Notes under the pieces: model-generated
Seen by the model: the letters and a program-made list of their open reading frames with translations, nothing else
Databases searched by the model: none
What the model was told of the DNA's origin: nothing
Made by a program: the position numbers and the translations under genes
In this document: one piece after another, positions 1-5,324 of the stretch
Layout of the letters: every line of letters begins with the position of its first letter
Position numbering within the stretch: position 1 is the first letter of the stretch
Assembly (NCBI GenBank): GCA_001779955.1
Contig: MFES01000009.1
Coordinates: 2,568 to 9,630, forward strand
From: Candidatus Doudnabacteria bacterium RIFCSPHIGHO2_02_FULL_46_11
GTDB lineage: Bacteria; Patescibacteriota; Doudnabacteria; UBA920; 2-02-FULL-46-11
Direction of reading: 5' to 3'
Length of the DNA: 7,063 nucleotides

Positions 1-501
1 GCTTTTTACACCCGTGCCATACTGCAAATAAACGCCATTGCATTGCACTACACCCGGATCCGGACCTGTTGGGTTCTCCAATCTATAGATAAGTACGTAG
101 GCATTGCGATAGCAATCTACATTCGTGTTCAAAGAGCGATAGGCATAACTGTAAGAGCTTGGCCCGGTAAGCGGGGTGCCGGTTTCCGATTGGGCCGGGT
201 CAACCGGCAAACCTGCTAGATACGGCCGTAGGGCGTTTTGCAGGGTATCCCAGCGGCCCAAGTCATTACTGCTTGAACTCCAAGCCACCGAAAGCGGGTA
301 GCGATTGTAGACGCTGTAATATGCTTCTAGGGCAGTTTGGATGGCCTTAATATCCTTCTGCCGTTTGGCATCACGCGAGGAAACGCGCGATGAGCTAAAA
401 GCCGCTATTGCCACAGCAGAAAGCAGACCGACAATGGCGACGACCACCAACAGCTCAACCAGGGTGAACCCGCTATGAATTTTATAATTTAAAATTTTCA
501 A
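1..501 (-). CDS. Type IV pilin-like protein, GspG/PilE type (3' end outside window)
   Basis: This is probably a major-type pseudopilin or pilin subunit that prepilin peptidase processes and that polymerises in an inner-membrane-anchored filament. The visible 167 residues read without a stop to the left edge of the window, so the C-terminus is missing. A 10-residue basic leader precedes the class III signal G11^F12-TLVEL with Glu at mature position 5, followed by a hydrophobic helix to about residue 34. Next comes the SSRDAKRQKDIKAIQ segment (about 41-55), then an AlEaYY...YP stretch (57-69), typical of pilin-like proteins in CPR bacteria. Later cysteines are C130 and C154. The start is inferred to be TTG at 499-501, because an in-frame TAG lies at 520-522 and no ATG, GTG or CTG lies between that stop and the GFTL motif. 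A GGAGAAG about 10 bases upstream could be its ribosome binding site. It is the last gene of the ligA-pilin run visible here. Confidence 0.88.
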   Translation of the reverse strand, partial: MKILNYKIHSGFTLVELLVVVAIVGLLSAVAIAAFSSSRVSSRDAKRQKDIKAIQTALEAYYSVYNRYPLSVAWSSSSNDLGRWDTLQNALRPYLAGLPVDPAQSETGTPLTGPSSYSYAYRSLNTNVDCYRNAYVLIYRLENPTGPDPGVVQCNGVYLQYGTGVKS

Positions 502-509
502 TTTTCGAA

Positions 510-572
510 CACTTCTCCGCTAAAGCTTCAAAGTGCGCCGCAATCTGATATTGCTTGCCCTGCGAAGCTTCG
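510..572. repeat. Run of three small inverted repeats between two pilin genes
   Basis: Three palindromes follow one another upstream of the TTG-start pilin gene. CACTT/AAGTG (510-514 and 531-535) encloses a near-palindrome at 521-530. GCAAT/ATTGC (540-544 and 550-554) has a 5-base loop. CGAAGCTTCG is a perfect 10-base palindrome at 563-572. They sit beside the 89-bp duplicated cassette, so nearly the whole 177-bp gap between the two pilin genes is palindromic DNA with no coding sequence. A role in mRNA stability or an origin as mobile palindromic elements is possible, and the sequence alone does not decide. Confidence 0.6.
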
Positions 573-587
573 GAGGAGCGTAGTGGG

Positions 588-676
588 GTTTAGAAATTAC
601 CAGCCCGCTTGGACTTCGTCCAGGCGAAGTCTGGCGGGGAAATTAAAAATTAGTAAATTAATTTAATAGTTCTTCC
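588..676 (-). repeat. 89-bp duplicated cassette with hairpin, copy 1
   Basis: This stretch matches 5956-6044 in the same orientation at 86 of 89 positions (differences at 646, 655 and 672). Its core is a hairpin: CCCGC (604-608) pairs with GCGGG (634-638), and GACTTCG (612-618) pairs with CGAAGTC (625-631). A competing 5-bp hairpin TGGAC-ttc-GTCCA lies at 610-622. The A/T-rich flank reaches to 2 bases from the stop codon of the upstream pilin gene (stop at 679-681). It has no long T run, so it is a poor intrinsic terminator. It may instead be a mobile palindrome or an mRNA processing and stability element. Confidence 0.8.
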
Positions 677-678
677 CA

Positions 679-1146
679 TCATTCTAGACAATCAGAAACC
701 CCCCACCAGCCCGAACCTCCGCCGGGGGTTCTATATTTGCAAGTACCGCTTTCGAAGTAAATTAAAATACCGTAATTCAAACCATTATCCGCCCAAACAT
801 ATTCATAATTCCCGCCTAACGGGTTGCCCGGATCCTTCGGCACCGAACCCAGATAAGCCGGAATAACCACCGGTGAAGCGCCGTTAAAAGCCTCGGCAAT
901 CGGGTAGCCAATTCCGGCCACGCTGTAAGTCGGGTAATGGCCATTTCGCTCGTAATACAATTCCAAAGCGGTGCGGATGGTTCTCACGTCCACCCGCCGC
1001 CTGGCGTCGCGCGCGCGCGATCGCTTACCGCCAACGGCGGTAATGGCCACGCCGCTGATAATGGCGATGATGACTATTACAATCAGCATTTCTACTAAAG
1101 TGAAGCCTTTGGTCGGGCTTTTATTTTTTTTAAAAATATTTATCAT
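679..1146 (-). CDS. Type IV pilin-like protein, GspG/PilE type
   Basis: This is a complete 155-residue pseudopilin. A 14-residue lysine-rich leader ends at the prepilin peptidase site G14^F15-TLVEM, with Glu at mature position 5. A hydrophobic helix covers about 15-36, followed by the RARDARRRVDVRTIRTALE segment (about 44-62) and ELYYERNGHYP (62-72). The C-terminal part has the Y.Y.....NYGI beta region and two cysteines, C136 and C153, placed like the disulfide-bonded loop of type IV pilins. The ATG start lies 8 bases after the stop of the preceding pilin gene (1155-1751), so the two are almost certainly co-transcribed. No clear Shine-Dalgarno is seen. It is a paralogue of that neighbour: both share the RDA.RR..DI/V..(I/L)R.A(L/F)E.YY.RNGHYP block and the C-terminal cysteine pair. 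It could be a filament subunit or a specialised pseudopilin. Confidence 0.92.
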   Translation of the reverse strand: MINIFKKNKSPTKGFTLVEMLIVIVIIAIISGVAITAVGGKRSRARDARRRVDVRTIRTALELYYERNGHYPTYSVAGIGYPIAEAFNGASPVVIPAYLGSVPKDPGNPLGGNYEYVWADNGLNYGILIYFESGTCKYRTPGGGSGWWGVSDCLE

Positions 1147-1154
1147 TTTATTTT

Positions 1155-1751
1155 TTAATCCGGGCAGTTGAGTACGAATGGATCAATAGATGCTGCACCA
1201 GAAGTTCTATAAGCGCACATCGCGCCTAAATTTTCATAATCAACCCCTATCAGATAATCTTGCCCGTTATTGTCCCAACCATATTGGTAATGCGTTTGCG
1301 AGCCGCCCTCGTTATTTGGTGCAACCGGCACCTTCGCAATATATGTAGGTACTAAAGGCGGTTGCGGCGACGGCAGGTTGCTAAGATAGTAAGTCAACTG
1401 GCCGGTGCTTCTGGCCGCCGAAGTCGTTCTCGGATAATGCCCATTACGGTTATAATAAACTTCAAAGGCATTACGCAGAGTTTTAATATCGGCCCGGCGC
1501 TGGGCATCGCGCGCATCAGGCCCGGTGCGGCGCAAAGCTACGGCCACGACGCCGGACAAGGTGGCGACTATGGCAACCACCACCAGCATTTCAATTAAAG
1601 TAAAACCTGCGGTTTTGCTGCGGTAGGTTGTTGCCTCCGGCAACCCTTCGGAGCCCCGAGGCGCAGTAAACCCTCCCTTGCGGTGCAAGGTAACACCAAA
1701 TTTTGGTGTGAGGGTGAAGCCAATTTTGTTTTTGTATCGCTTTGCAAACAT
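1155..1751 (-). CDS. Type IV pilin-like protein with an abnormally long leader
   Basis: This 198-residue pseudopilin has its prepilin peptidase site at G49^F50-TLIEM (Glu at mature position 5). A hydrophobic helix covers about 50-72, then comes PDARDAQRRADIKTLRNAFE (78-97) with VYYNRNGHYP (98-107). C179 and C196 form the likely C-terminal disulfide. The mature part is normal for the family. The leader is not: 49 residues, where about 6-20 is usual. It begins with an ordinary-looking MFAKRYKNKI and a first GFTL at 11-14. About 35 residues follow before the true GFTLIEM, and residues 15-41 are encoded by three consecutive hairpins. The ATG at 1749-1751 directly abuts the ligA stop codon (TAAATG), which implies translational coupling to ligA. 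An alternative start just before GFTLIEM is not obvious, since no ATG is present in that part of the frame. Confidence 0.9.
   Translation of the reverse strand: MFAKRYKNKIGFTLTPKFGVTLHRKGGFTAPRGSEGLPEATTYRSKTAGFTLIEMLVVVAIVATLSGVVAVALRRTGPDARDAQRRADIKTLRNAFEVYYNRNGHYPRTTSAARSTGQLTYYLSNLPSPQPPLVPTYIAKVPVAPNNEGGSQTHYQYGWDNNGQDYLIGVDYENLGAMCAYRTSGAASIDPFVLNCPD
1630..1709. repeat. Three hairpins inside the leader-coding part of a prepilin gene
   Basis: Three perfect inverted repeats lie within 80 bases: GTTGCC-tcc-GGCAAC (1630-1644), CCTTGC-ggt-GCAAGG (1676-1690) and ACACCAAA-t-TTTGGTGT (1693-1709). A competing CTCCG/CGGAG pair (1635-1639 with 1649-1653) overlaps the first. A GTAG tetranucleotide sits at 1623-1626, just before the first hairpin, as in REP elements, though this may be chance. 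All are in frame and encode residues 15-41 of the prepilin leader, between two GFTL motifs. Confidence 0.75.
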
Positions 1752-3794
1752 TTATCGAATCAATTCCATGAATTGCCGCTCATTAAGTATTGTAACACCT
1801 AATGCCTTAGCCTTCTCGAATTTGCTCCCCGGCTCGTCGCCTACGACCAGATAATTGATTTTTTTCGAGACTGTGTCTGACCATTTGCCCCCTAATCGTT
1901 CAATTTTTTCCTTAGCTTCGTCTCTGCTCATGGCCGATAAACTGCCGGTCAGAACCAACGACTTTCCCGTGAGCTTACCTCTGCCCGGGCCTGGATGAAA
2001 TTGCTTCACCTGCAAGCCGGCTTTTTTTAAATTGCGGATTTCTTCCTTGACCTTGTCCGAAATGAAAAATTCATAAATACTCTTGGCTACAACCGGCCCA
2101 ATGTCGCCAACTTTTTCCAGTTCTTCCAGAGAAGCCTTCACTATATTTTCGAGCGATTGAAAATTTTCCGCCAGCGCATGAGCCGTCTCCCAACCGACAT
2201 TGGGAATACCAAGGGCAGACAAAAATCTGGACAGTTCAACTTGTTTTCGCGTTTTTAGGGCCTCTATTAAATTACCGGCGCTCTTTTCGCCCAGCCGTTC
2301 CATTTCAGCCAAATCCTCCTCGCGTAATTTCCAAAAATCAGCTGGTTCCTGCACCATCCCCTCTTCAAAAAAACGCTCAACCAATTTACTGCCCAAGCCA
2401 ACAACGTCCAATCCGGCCTTTCCGACAAAATGCTGCAAGCCTCTGATTCTCTGGATACTGCAATTTTTACCGGTGCAACGATAATCCGCTTCCCCTAGAA
2501 TTCTTTCCGTGGGACTTTGGCAAATTGGACAGTTTTTCGGCATTGAAAACTTTTTTTCTTTGCCGGTTCGGAGTTTTGGTAGAACTTCGACTATTTCCGG
2601 AATGACATCCCCGGCCTTATGCAAAACCACGGTATCGCCAATACGGATATCAAGCTCATTTATATAGTCTTCGTTATGCAAAGTAGCCCTTGTCACCGTG
2701 GAACCGGCTACCTGAACCGGCCGCAAAACCGCCACCGGCGTCAATCTGCCGGTGCGGCCGACTTGCACAATAATATCTTCAACTACCGTAGTCGCTTTTT
2801 CCGGTTCAAATTTGGCCGCTATGCTAAAACGCGGCGCTTTGCCGGTATAGCCCAAAGCTTCCTGATGCTGCCGCAAATCAAGCTTTACCACCACGCCGTC
2901 TATCCAATAATCTTCGTCGGCCTTATGTTCTTCCCAATACTGCCAATAATCTATAACCTGTCCTATGTTATGGACAATCTTGTGATGACGGTTCACCTTA
3001 AATCCAAGTTCGCTCAAGGCGGCCAATTCCTTATGCTGGTTGTCGGGCAATTTGAAATTCGCAGCCGACAAATCGTAAATAAAAGTGTCTAATTTTCGCG
3101 CGGCCGCGATTTTTGGGTTAAGCTGCCTGATGGTTCCTGCCGCAGCATTCCGCGGATTGGCAAATTCCGGCAGATTTTTTTGTTTTTGTTCACGGTTAAT
3201 TCGCTCTAGCTCTTTTTTTGAAAGCCAAATTTCTCCCTCAACCACGACATCTGCATTCCGGCGAAGTCTAAGAGGAACACTGTCAATCGTGCGAACGTTT
3301 AAAGTTACATCCTCCCCTACTAAACCGTTGCCTCTGGTTGCGGCTGTAACCAACAAGCCTTTTTCATAAGTTAAAATAAGGTGAAGGCCGTCGATTTTTA
3401 ATTCGCAATCATAAGAAAGTTGGCCCGGTTTATGGCCGAAAATCTTGGCCAGGCCCGACTGATTTCTTTCGTCCCAAGCGATAATCTCGTCTTTAGTAAA
3501 AGCGTCGTTTAATGACCATTGGCGAACCTTGTGCGTTACCTTTTTAAATTTTGCCAAGGGCTCTCCGGCCACGCGCTGGGTTGGCGAATAAGGTCTAACC
3601 AAATCTGGATACTTTGCTTCGATGGCCTTAAGCTCTCTAGTCAGTGACTCATATACTTCATCGGTGATTTTTGGATCATTTAAAACATGATAGCGGTATC
3701 GCAAATCGGCAATCTCCTCGCGCAGCTTTTCCGCCCGTTTTTTCGCTTCACTTTTGGTCATTTTTTCTATATCAAAATTTGCCATATTTGCCAC
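1752..3794 (-). CDS. ligA: NAD+-dependent DNA ligase LigA
   Basis: This enzyme seals 3'-OH/5'-phosphate nicks using NAD+, in Okazaki fragment joining and excision repair. At 680 residues it is full length, and all domains are present. The NMN-binding Ia domain has YRYHVLNDPKITDEVYE (about 33-49). The adenylation domain has the AMP-accepting K133 in ELKIDG, TRGNG.VGEDVT (153-164), FANPRNAAAG.IRQL (211-225), DGVVVK (299-304) and KFEPEKATT (328-336). The OB domain has QVGRTGRLTPVAVLRPV (344-360) and ATLHNED. The zinc finger uses C422, C425, C440 and C445. Helix-hairpin-helix repeats cover about 500-575 and a BRCT domain about 607-680. The TRGDG motif reads TRGNG here, which is minor. The start is uncertain: GTG at 3794, ATG at 3785 or ATG at 3761 are all in frame, and the last begins MTKSEAKKRAEKL, like many LigA N-termini. 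It is the first gene of a run that continues into three pilin genes. Confidence 0.98.
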   Translation of the reverse strand: MANMANFDIEKMTKSEAKKRAEKLREEIADLRYRYHVLNDPKITDEVYESLTRELKAIEAKYPDLVRPYSPTQRVAGEPLAKFKKVTHKVRQWSLNDAFTKDEIIAWDERNQSGLAKIFGHKPGQLSYDCELKIDGLHLILTYEKGLLVTAATRGNGLVGEDVTLNVRTIDSVPLRLRRNADVVVEGEIWLSKKELERINREQKQKNLPEFANPRNAAAGTIRQLNPKIAAARKLDTFIYDLSAANFKLPDNQHKELAALSELGFKVNRHHKIVHNIGQVIDYWQYWEEHKADEDYWIDGVVVKLDLRQHQEALGYTGKAPRFSIAAKFEPEKATTVVEDIIVQVGRTGRLTPVAVLRPVQVAGSTVTRATLHNEDYINELDIRIGDTVVLHKAGDVIPEIVEVLPKLRTGKEKKFSMPKNCPICQSPTERILGEADYRCTGKNCSIQRIRGLQHFVGKAGLDVVGLGSKLVERFFEEGMVQEPADFWKLREEDLAEMERLGEKSAGNLIEALKTRKQVELSRFLSALGIPNVGWETAHALAENFQSLENIVKASLEELEKVGDIGPVVAKSIYEFFISDKVKEEIRNLKKAGLQVKQFHPGPGRGKLTGKSLVLTGSLSAMSRDEAKEKIERLGGKWSDTVSKKINYLVVGDEPGSKFEKAKALGVTILNERQFMELIR

Positions 3795-3802
3795 TTTTCC
3801 AC

Positions 3803-3831
3803 TTACTAAATTATATCATTTAGGCTATACT
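3803..3831 (+). promoter_or_regulatory. Candidate promoter for the LysM gene
   Basis: TATACT (3826-3831) lies 17 bases after a weak -35-like TTACTA (3803-3808) and about 40 bases before the LysM gene's ATG. It overlaps the candidate ligA promoter on the other strand, so the two divergent genes would share this 78-bp region. The -35 match is only partial. Confidence 0.3.
3810..3815 (-). promoter_or_regulatory. Candidate -10 box for ligA and the downstream pilin genes
   Basis: A perfect TATAAT reads on the minus strand 16 bases before the GTG start and 25 bases before the ATG at 3785. No convincing -35 hexamer is seen at the right distance. The short leader would favour the ATG at 3785 or the one at 3761 as the true start. 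Confidence 0.4.
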
Positions 3832-3872
3832 AAGGATAGAAATAAATTTTCTACCCAGAAAAAAAATACTAA

Positions 3873-4271
3873 ATGGACATCTTCCGAAGCACCAAGCGCG
3901 TCCGCCTCTCGCCCAGACTGGCGCGCACCATTGGCCGGCCCGAAATGGACGAAAAACTATTCGCCGCCAAGGTGGTCTTCGTCAGTATATTAGCCTTTGT
4001 TTTATTCTTCGTTATCTCCGGATCGCACCAAAACAACGTCTTAATAAAAAACGCCTCGGACGCCGAAAGTAGAGAAGTTGAGGGTCATGTCCTAGGAGCA
4101 AACACCAACAATATAGCCAGCTATACGGTACAGCCCGGCGACACTCTGATAGAGGTAAGCCAAAAATTCCAGGTTTACTGGATGACGATTGTCTCGGAAA
4201 ACGAACTGAAAAGCCCGTACGCACTTCGGCCGGGACAAATACTCCGAATACCCCTGCCACGCAATAAATAG
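3873..4271 (+). CDS. Membrane-anchored LysM domain protein
   Basis: This small protein has 132 residues. A basic N-terminal cytoplasmic tail (KRVRLSPRLAR, about 8-18) precedes one hydrophobic segment at about 33-49. A polar linker (50-82) leads to one C-terminal LysM domain at about 84-127, which begins SYTVQPGDTLIEVSQKF and ends LRPGQILRIP. LysM domains bind N-acetylglucosamine-containing glycans such as peptidoglycan, so the protein probably tethers the cell wall to the inner membrane. No catalytic domain is attached. Positive charge before the TM segment predicts the N-terminus inside and the LysM outside. It is the only plus-strand gene here, divergent from ligA and convergent with the PilX-like gene. 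No clear Shine-Dalgarno precedes the ATG; the next ATG, at residue 25, would still retain the TM and LysM. A link to the surrounding pilus genes is possible but rests only on position. Confidence 0.9.
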   Translation: MDIFRSTKRVRLSPRLARTIGRPEMDEKLFAAKVVFVSILAFVLFFVISGSHQNNVLIKNASDAESREVEGHVLGANTNNIASYTVQPGDTLIEVSQKFQVYWMTIVSENELKSPYALRPGQILRIPLPRNK

Positions 4272-4278
4272 AAAAGAC

Positions 4279-4316
4279 TTAATAAACCGTCCGCCAGCTG
4301 GCGGACGGTTTATTAA
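4279..4316. terminator. 38-bp perfect palindrome, probable bidirectional terminator
   Basis: The stretch from TTAATAAACC to GGTTTATTAA is its own reverse complement over 38 bases, with a G/C-rich centre (CCGCCAGCTGGCGG) and A/T-rich arms. It begins 7 bases after the LysM stop codon. In RNA it would form a 17-bp stem with an AGCU loop. The trailing TTTATTAA is a weak U tract on either strand, so termination could work both ways between the convergent genes. Confidence 0.65.
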
Positions 4317-4328
4317 ATGACGCCGAGG

Positions 4329-4464
4329 ATCAGGCTTTGCCTGTTCGAGACTGATTCTGCCCGAGGACACTTGCTCCGCAGGGCAGAAAGATCCTTGTAA
4401 GGAAACTGGGGAGTAACTGCCTGTGGCAGTTACGTTTGGGGGAGAAACCATGGGTTTCTATCCC
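4329..4464. other. Chain of hairpins between convergent genes, possible structured RNA
   Basis: No gene was found in 4272-4475. Beyond the terminator palindrome it holds successive inverted repeats: CAGGC-ttt-GCCTG (4331-4343), competing with ATCAG/CTGAT (4329-4333 with 4351-4355); TTCTGCCC/GGGCAGAA (4355-4362 with 4381-4388, 18-base loop with a possible inner GAG/CTC pair); TCCT-tgta-AGGA (4392-4403); GTAACTGCC-tgt-GGCAGTTAC (4413-4433); and AGAAACC-atg-GGTTTCT (4443-4459), with a possible outer GGG/CCC. G-rich linkers (CTGGGGA, TTTGGGGGA) flank the longest stem. No known RNA family was recognised. It could be a small RNA gene on either strand, the 3' untranslated region of the PilX-like transcript, or a cluster of palindromic elements. 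Confidence 0.5.
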
Positions 4465-4475
4465 ACATGATTTTT

Positions 4476-5324
4476 TCAAGGAGATGTTCGGGACTCGAGA
4501 TGACGCGAGGTTATTGCGTCCTGACCCTTGCTTTTTATAGTCACGTAATCGGCAGGCAGGCCCAAAGGACCTGTTGAGAGGTCAGCGCTGTTAATCTCTA
4601 CCACAAAATCCGTAGCACCTATATTTTCAAGACGTATAACCAACTTTTGACGATCATAATTTGATACGCCAAAACTTCCTGTAAACGGCGAAACCTCATT
4701 CTGCCAAATAGCCGTCCCTGTGTTGCAAATAATTTCCTGCCAAGGACAAATATAGAAATTTCCTTCCCCGCTAATAAGCTCAAGACTTAAAGAATTGTAA
4801 GGAGGATCATTATCAGGATTATTGGGGTCGTAAACATATATTTCATTTACATTTTCCGCGCCGGGCGTGCCGGCCTCATCTACCGGAACGCTGATTAACA
4901 CGTTAGCCGGCATGAGATTGCTTTTGCAATATGAGGTGCTGACATCAGTAAGTGTCCCGGAGAGCTCCGTAACAATTTCGGTTGCCGGACTGGCATCACA
5001 GTTTCCCTCATAAGAATCAGTCTCGTAATACTCCGTTACCCGCCGGTTATGGGCCCAAAGAGCCTGCTCCATTCCGGCATGGGAACCCAAAATTACCGCT
5101 TCGCCGGAAATGGTATTTGATATTTGCCTAATGTGGCGCAAAGCCACGCTCCCGAGGACATAAAGCGAACTCATCATGACTGAAATAATGAGCATGCTCA
5201 AAAGCAAGGTGGAACCCTTGCCGGCGACACGGCGGCAATTTCCCTGCCTGCCGTCAGGCATGGCAATTTCCCGCCTACCGGCAGGCACGGTGAATTTCGA
5301 ATTTTTAATAAACTTAAAACTCAT
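4476..5324 (-). CDS. PilX-like minor pseudopilin with a palindrome-encoded leader
   Basis: This 282-residue protein carries a PilX/GspK-type N-terminus: G37^S38-TLLLSMLIISVMMSSLYVLGS (helix about 40-60), then a coiled helix with SGEAVILGSHAGMEQAL (73-89). In such proteins the minor pilin sits at the filament tip and helps start assembly. The usual Glu at mature position 5 is absent, since that position is Leu; loss of this Glu is characteristic of GspK-type tip pseudopilins. The rest is a poorly conserved globular region with C109, C133, C193 and C200. The leader is about 37 residues, and its part 14-30 is encoded by two tandem copies of a palindromic unit. The ATG overlaps the end of the PilW-like gene by 11 bases, so translation is probably coupled. 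It ends the minor-pilin operon and is followed by a chain of hairpins rather than a U-rich terminator. Confidence 0.82.
   Translation of the reverse strand: MSFKFIKNSKFTVPAGRREIAMPDGRQGNCRRVAGKGSTLLLSMLIISVMMSSLYVLGSVALRHIRQISNTISGEAVILGSHAGMEQALWAHNRRVTEYYETDSYEGNCDASPATEIVTELSGTLTDVSTSYCKSNLMPANVLISVPVDEAGTPGAENVNEIYVYDPNNPDNDPPYNSLSLELISGEGNFYICPWQEIICNTGTAIWQNEVSPFTGSFGVSNYDRQKLVIRLENIGATDFVVEINSADLSTGPLGLPADYVTIKSKGQDAITSRHLESRTSP
5234..5288 (-). repeat. Tandem pair of palindromic units inside the PilX-like leader
   Basis: Two adjacent copies, 5234-5261 (28 bases) and 5262-5288 (27 bases), share GGCAATTTCCC followed by a degenerate form of the palindrome GCCTGCCGGCAGGC. They encode the paired leader segments VPAGRREIA and MPDGRQGNC. 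Copy 1 has palindromic core TGCCTGCCGTCAGGCA (5245-5260) and copy 2 has GCCTACCGGCAGGC (5273-5286). They lie upstream of the predicted prepilin peptidase site. Confidence 0.75.

Noticed and set aside
510..640. CRISPR array
   Set aside because: The palindromes are different from one another, with no regularly repeated unit or spacer and no cas gene in the window.
1155..1751. Frameshift or fusion explaining the double GFTL in the prepilin
   Set aside because: The frame is continuous from the ATG through both motifs, and the stretch between them is accounted for by in-frame palindromes rather than by a second truncated pilin.
2619..3092. 157-codon open frame on the plus strand inside ligA
   Set aside because: It lies antisense to a fully motif-supported LigA. 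Its translation shows no recognisable domain, and its length is a by-product of ligA codon use. The shorter plus-strand frames at 2200-2484 and 3085-3369 are rejected for the same reason.
4092..4451. 119-codon minus-strand frame over the LysM gene and the hairpin region
   Set aside because: It overlaps the LysM coding sequence on the opposite strand, runs through the 38-bp palindrome and has no family-like features.
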